DNA from: Acholeplasmatales bacterium
GTDB lineage: Bacteria > Bacillota_I > Bacilli_A > Acholeplasmatales > Anaeroplasmataceae
Reading direction: 5' to 3'
Length of the DNA stretch: 9,720 nucleotides
Assembly (NCBI GenBank): GCA_016288675.1
Contig: JAEELC010000162.1
Location: 1 to 9,720, forward strand
The notes beneath the pieces were generated by a model, which had not been told where the DNA came from, searched no databases, and saw only the letters and a list, made by a program, of their open reading frames with translations. Below are positions 7,116 through 9,720 of this stretch, piece by piece (the first letter of the stretch is position 1; every line of letters begins with the position of its first letter). Both the position numbers and the translations under genes were made by a program.

Positions 7116-7816
7116 TATATCAGACTCCTTGTTCTTTTTGCTACATCATGTGGAATATTATTATTTTCAAACAAATCATCCATATTGTTATACATAGCTT
7201 TAATTGTGTCATAATCATAATAATCCGCTAGGATTATTCCGTCTTTAATAAATTCTTTATTTTTTAGCATATTTATAAGCATTGTTTGTTTTTCTATAAA
7301 TGACATATAATTATCATAATCTGTTGGAAGTGTTACATCGTGCCAAATACTTTTGCTTTCTTTGTCTCTTTTTAATGCGTCTTCTAACTTATCATATGGC
7401 CTTTTAGACTTAAACGTTTCTGGATATTCATATGCTATTGATCTAAAGTAAAGAGCACAGTCATAAGTTGATAGTATATCTTCCTTTTTTACTCCATTAC
7501 CTTTTAACACAGACTGAAATTCATCCTCACTTATATATGCTCTTCCGTCTAGTAATCCACGATCACAAATTATATAATCGTTATTTAATTCTTGATGATA
7601 TTCCTTTATAAATTGTAAAATAAATAATAATTTTTGAAAATCTATTCTGTCCATTTGGTATTCACAAAGATAGCCTAGTTGTAGTAATTTACTCGCCATC
7701 TCTTGCATTGGATACGCTTTTTTACTTTGATTTAAATATACATTTAATACATCGTCTAGTGAGGTAGATTTACCTCCACAAGGTCCTCCATATAAGACTA
7801 TCTTTCTTTTATCCAT
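7115..7816 (-). CDS. AAA_28-type P-loop ATPase/kinase
   Basis: Soluble P-loop protein of 233 residues. Walker A is GGPCGGKST (10-18) and a second hallmark, ICDRGLLDGRAY, lies at 83-94; this pair is typical of the AAA_28 family, which also includes the eukaryotic Ttd14-like proteins. Residues 142-163, rich in Lys, Arg and Asp, fall where a kinase lid would be. The fold resembles nucleotide and small-molecule kinases, but reactions are poorly known for this family. It is sandwiched between the two ATP-grasp genes: one base after the upstream stop (TAATATG) and sharing one base with the next start, with AAGAAGG as ribosome-binding site. That tight linkage suggests it acts on the same substrate, by phosphorylation or as an ATP-driven partner, which is inference. 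Confidence 0.78.
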   Translation of the reverse strand: MDKRKIVLYGGPCGGKSTSLDDVLNVYLNQSKKAYPMQEMASKLLQLGYLCEYQMDRIDFQKLLFILQFIKEYHQELNNDYIICDRGLLDGRAYISEDEFQSVLKGNGVKKEDILSTYDCALYFRSIAYEYPETFKSKRPYDKLEDALKRDKESKSIWHDVTLPTDYDNYMSFIEKQTMLINMLKNKEFIKDGIILADYYDYDTIKAMYNNMDDLFENNNIPHDVAKRTRSLI

Positions 7817-7817
7817 A

Positions 7818-8684
7818 TTATAACCTTCTTTTTATACTGTCTGTAAATAAAGCTAATGCTTTATTTTTTGCTTTTTCATCTTTTATATATTTAATAAGTA
7901 AATCTGGTTCTGCAAGTTCAACTTCCATTACCATTAATTTATTACCTACATCTACCAGATCTACTCTAGAATATAGAACGTTTTTATATTCTTCGATATC
8001 TATTATTTGCTTTGCAAAATCAATTACTCTTTGTGGTACATCATTTTGTTCTTGTGGTTTTTGATGTTTTCCAAAGATTCCTGGATATCTTTTCATAACA
8101 TGACTAACTTGTCCATCAAACATAACAACTGCATATTCTCCCTCATTTATTTGTTTTATAAATGGTTGAACCATTATTTTTTTATGTTTAAATATATTGC
8201 TAGCCACTAATTCTATTTCACTTAATTTAATAGAATTTTTATCATTTCCACCAACTATATATGTATCTTGCCCACTTCCAGATATCGTAGGTTTAATAAC
8301 TTTATATTCGTCATTTAAGTGACTCATCAATGTTTCTATATTATCTACAAAATAAGTTGGTATATGCTCGATATTATATTTATCTAATATTTCAAATTGT
8401 TTTTCTTTATCTATATTAGAACTAATAATATTTGTACTATTAAATATTTTTATATTATTTTCATCTAAATATCTTAACCAATTTTTAAATTTTTCTACTT
8501 TTTCTTGGTATCCCCAAACAGATCTTAGGATTAAGAAATCGTAGTCTTTAAAGTCTTCTGATTTATCTTCCCAAGATACTATTTGAGCGTCTATATCTTT
8601 ACTTATAAGTGCTTCTTTTAAGAATAAATCTTCTTTTATGACATTTTTCCATTTGTCACATGATACAATTCCTATTTTATGCAT
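7818..8684 (-). CDS. Small ATP-grasp ligase, DcsG-like
   Basis: Predicted cytoplasmic ATP-grasp enzyme of 288 residues, close to the usual length for the RimK-like group that includes the cycloserine cyclo-ligase DcsG. Visible signatures are DYDFLILRSVWGYQ (47-60), the nucleotide-binding VIKP (129-132) with a glycine-containing loop SGSGQDT (135-141), VQPFI (172-176), GEYAVVMFDGQVSHVMKR (182-199), YSRVDLV (238-244) and the metal-binding MEVELAEPDLL (253-263, E254, E256 and E259). The pairing of an RSxWxY segment with RVDLV and an E-x-E-x-x-EP ending is characteristic of this group. It would activate a carboxylate as an acyl phosphate and join it to an amine within or between molecules. One base separates it from the aminotransferase stop (TAATATG); its ribosome-binding site is weak, which suggests coupled translation. 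It is not itself evidence for cycloserine production. Confidence 0.78.
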   Translation of the reverse strand: MHKIGIVSCDKWKNVIKEDLFLKEALISKDIDAQIVSWEDKSEDFKDYDFLILRSVWGYQEKVEKFKNWLRYLDENNIKIFNSTNIISSNIDKEKQFEILDKYNIEHIPTYFVDNIETLMSHLNDEYKVIKPTISGSGQDTYIVGGNDKNSIKLSEIELVASNIFKHKKIMVQPFIKQINEGEYAVVMFDGQVSHVMKRYPGIFGKHQKPQEQNDVPQRVIDFAKQIIDIEEYKNVLYSRVDLVDVGNKLMVMEVELAEPDLLIKYIKDEKAKNKALALFTDSIKRRL

Positions 8685-8685
8685 A

Positions 8686-9720
8686 TTATTTTAACTTTCT
8701 TAAACATCTATTCATAGCACCTATATGATTAATCAATTTATCTTTATCTAATGCAGTGGTTACTCTTCCAATTAATTGATCTGGGTTTGGCCAAGATATT
8801 GATTGTCCTAATATTAATTTAATTTTTTCTTGTTCATACATATATTTTAATAATTCTGTTTCAGAAGTTATTATTCTTCCTCCATAGGATTTTCCTTTTA
8901 AATTAGTAAAATCCAATAGTTCAAAGAATCCTGAATCAGGTAATGTTTTATTAACAAAATCAACATTAGGGATTCCTTCTAAAACCTTAGTTACGTTTAA
9001 ATCACCATTAATACATCTTCTGATATCATTTTCTAATCTACTTCTTAATTCACTATCTTTTACGTGATCTAATCCGTTAACTAATACTTTTAATATTTCT
9101 AAATGATATACATATTGTTCCATTAAAGGATTGAAATATTTTTCATATTCAACTTGTCTCTCTTCAGATGAGTTAAATGCTCCAGCTAATGCTCTTCCTT
9201 GAATAATTGGTGAAGAATCCATAGTTTGGAAAATTTCATTTCTAATACCTCTAACAATCGGTTCTGGTGCAACAATCATTCCAGCTCTAATTGAGGCTAA
9301 ACCATAACTCTTAGATAAACCTGAGATAGTGATTGTATTATTAAAGTATTTTTCATAAGTTGCCATAGGGATTGCTAAATCATTTCTATCATAAGTTAAA
9401 TCTCTATAAATAATATCGTCTACAACAAATATGCCTTTTTCTAAACATACATCCCCAATTCCTTTTAGAATGTCTTCATTCTTTTTATTCATTACTTTTC
9501 CTAAAGGGTTATGAGGATTTTCATTTAAGAATCCTACAACTCTTGGAGTATAGTCTAATTTTCCTACATATCTTTCTTTTAATTCGGCGTTGATTTCATC
9601 AATTCTTGCTGATAATTTATTTGAATTAACATACCATTCATCTTCCTCAGAAAGATTTATAACTTTTAATTCAAGTCCACCACTTCTTTCTGGAACAAAT
9701 GTAAATAACCCATAATTAGG
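8686..9720 (-). CDS. Class I/II PLP-dependent aminotransferase, 5' end beyond the window
   Basis: Fold-type I pyridoxal-phosphate enzyme. The frame is open to the right edge, giving 344 visible residues and a missing N-terminus; an internal Met at 9490-9492 is not the start, because conserved sequence lies upstream of it. Counting from the edge, the visible motifs are PNYGLF (1-6), NENPHNPLGKV (66-76), the cofactor-binding VVDDIIYRDL (about 99-108), SGLSKSYGLASIRAG with the PLP lysine at 137 (codon 9310-9312) and R145, and the substrate-carboxylate arginine in GRVTTAL at about 319. About 50-90 residues are missing by comparison with family members of 390-430 residues. It would exchange an amino group between an amino acid and a keto acid, in line with supplying an unusual amino acid to the ligases that follow. 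It is the first visible gene; the operon promoter must lie outside the window. Confidence 0.9.
   Translation of the reverse strand, partial: PNYGLFTFVPERSGGLELKVINLSEEDEWYVNSNKLSARIDEINAELKERYVGKLDYTPRVVGFLNENPHNPLGKVMNKKNEDILKGIGDVCLEKGIFVVDDIIYRDLTYDRNDLAIPMATYEKYFNNTITISGLSKSYGLASIRAGMIVAPEPIVRGIRNEIFQTMDSSPIIQGRALAGAFNSSEERQVEYEKYFNPLMEQYVYHLEILKVLVNGLDHVKDSELRSRLENDIRRCINGDLNVTKVLEGIPNVDFVNKTLPDSGFFELLDFTNLKGKSYGGRIITSETELLKYMYEQEKIKLILGQSISWPNPDQLIGRVTTALDKDKLINHIGAMNRCLRKLK

Noticed and set aside
9490..9492. ATG as the start of the aminotransferase
   Set aside because: The frame continues open to the right edge and encodes conserved family sequence (PNYGLF and NENPHNPLGKV) upstream of this Met, so the gene is cut by the window and does not start here.
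5850..9720. A bacilysin or cycloserine gene cluster
   Set aside because: Only the ligase and aminotransferase types are shared. The prephenate-handling and reductase genes of bacilysin and the ureidoserine genes of the cycloserine pathway are not seen.
1..9720. CRISPR arrays, tRNA or rRNA genes, insertion sequences, phage or toxin-antitoxin genes
   Set aside because: No regularly spaced repeats, cloverleaf-like gaps, transposase or integrase motifs were found; nearly all bases are taken up by the eleven genes.

Overview
The window is a strongly AT-rich stretch carrying eleven genes, all on the minus strand and packed almost without gaps. Genes therefore run from the right edge (5') to the left edge (3'). 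Low GC, good Shine-Dalgarno sequences (AAGGAG, AGAGAGG), a Gram-positive style lipoprotein signal and glutamine-type ABC transport parts point to a low-GC Bacillota, perhaps a gut Bacilli or Clostridia lineage. The species cannot be named. All tryptophans are read from TGG and one gene stops at TGA, so the standard bacterial code applies.

Layout in transcription order: (1) a class I/II PLP aminotransferase cut by the right edge; (2) a small ATP-grasp enzyme resembling the DcsG/cycloserine cyclo-ligase group; (3) an AAA_28-type P-loop ATPase/kinase; (4) a larger ATP-grasp carboxylate-amine ligase resembling L-amino acid ligases such as BacD; (5-7) a polar amino acid ABC transporter: a lipoprotein whose two lobes are in swapped order, a permease and an ATPase; (8) a SAM-dependent methyltransferase; (9) a second small P-loop kinase; (10) a Nudix hydrolase; (11) a Cof-like HAD phosphatase with an unexplained N-terminal domain. 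Genes 1-9 are separated by at most 11 bases or overlap. A 51-base gap before the Nudix gene contains a good sigma-A type promoter, so genes 10-11 may also be transcribed on their own. A hairpin terminator follows gene 11, and a further leftward promoter sits at the left edge, marking the end of this unit.

Taken together, an aminotransferase, two different ATP-grasp ligases, two small kinases, a methyltransferase, a phosphatase, a Nudix hydrolase and an amino-acid-type transporter look like a pathway that makes or modifies an amino-acid-derived small molecule, possibly a dipeptide or cyclised amino acid, by ATP-grasp chemistry without an NRPS. The family calls rest on visible motifs. The shared pathway, its substrate and its product are inference. 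I do not recognise this exact gene set as a described system.
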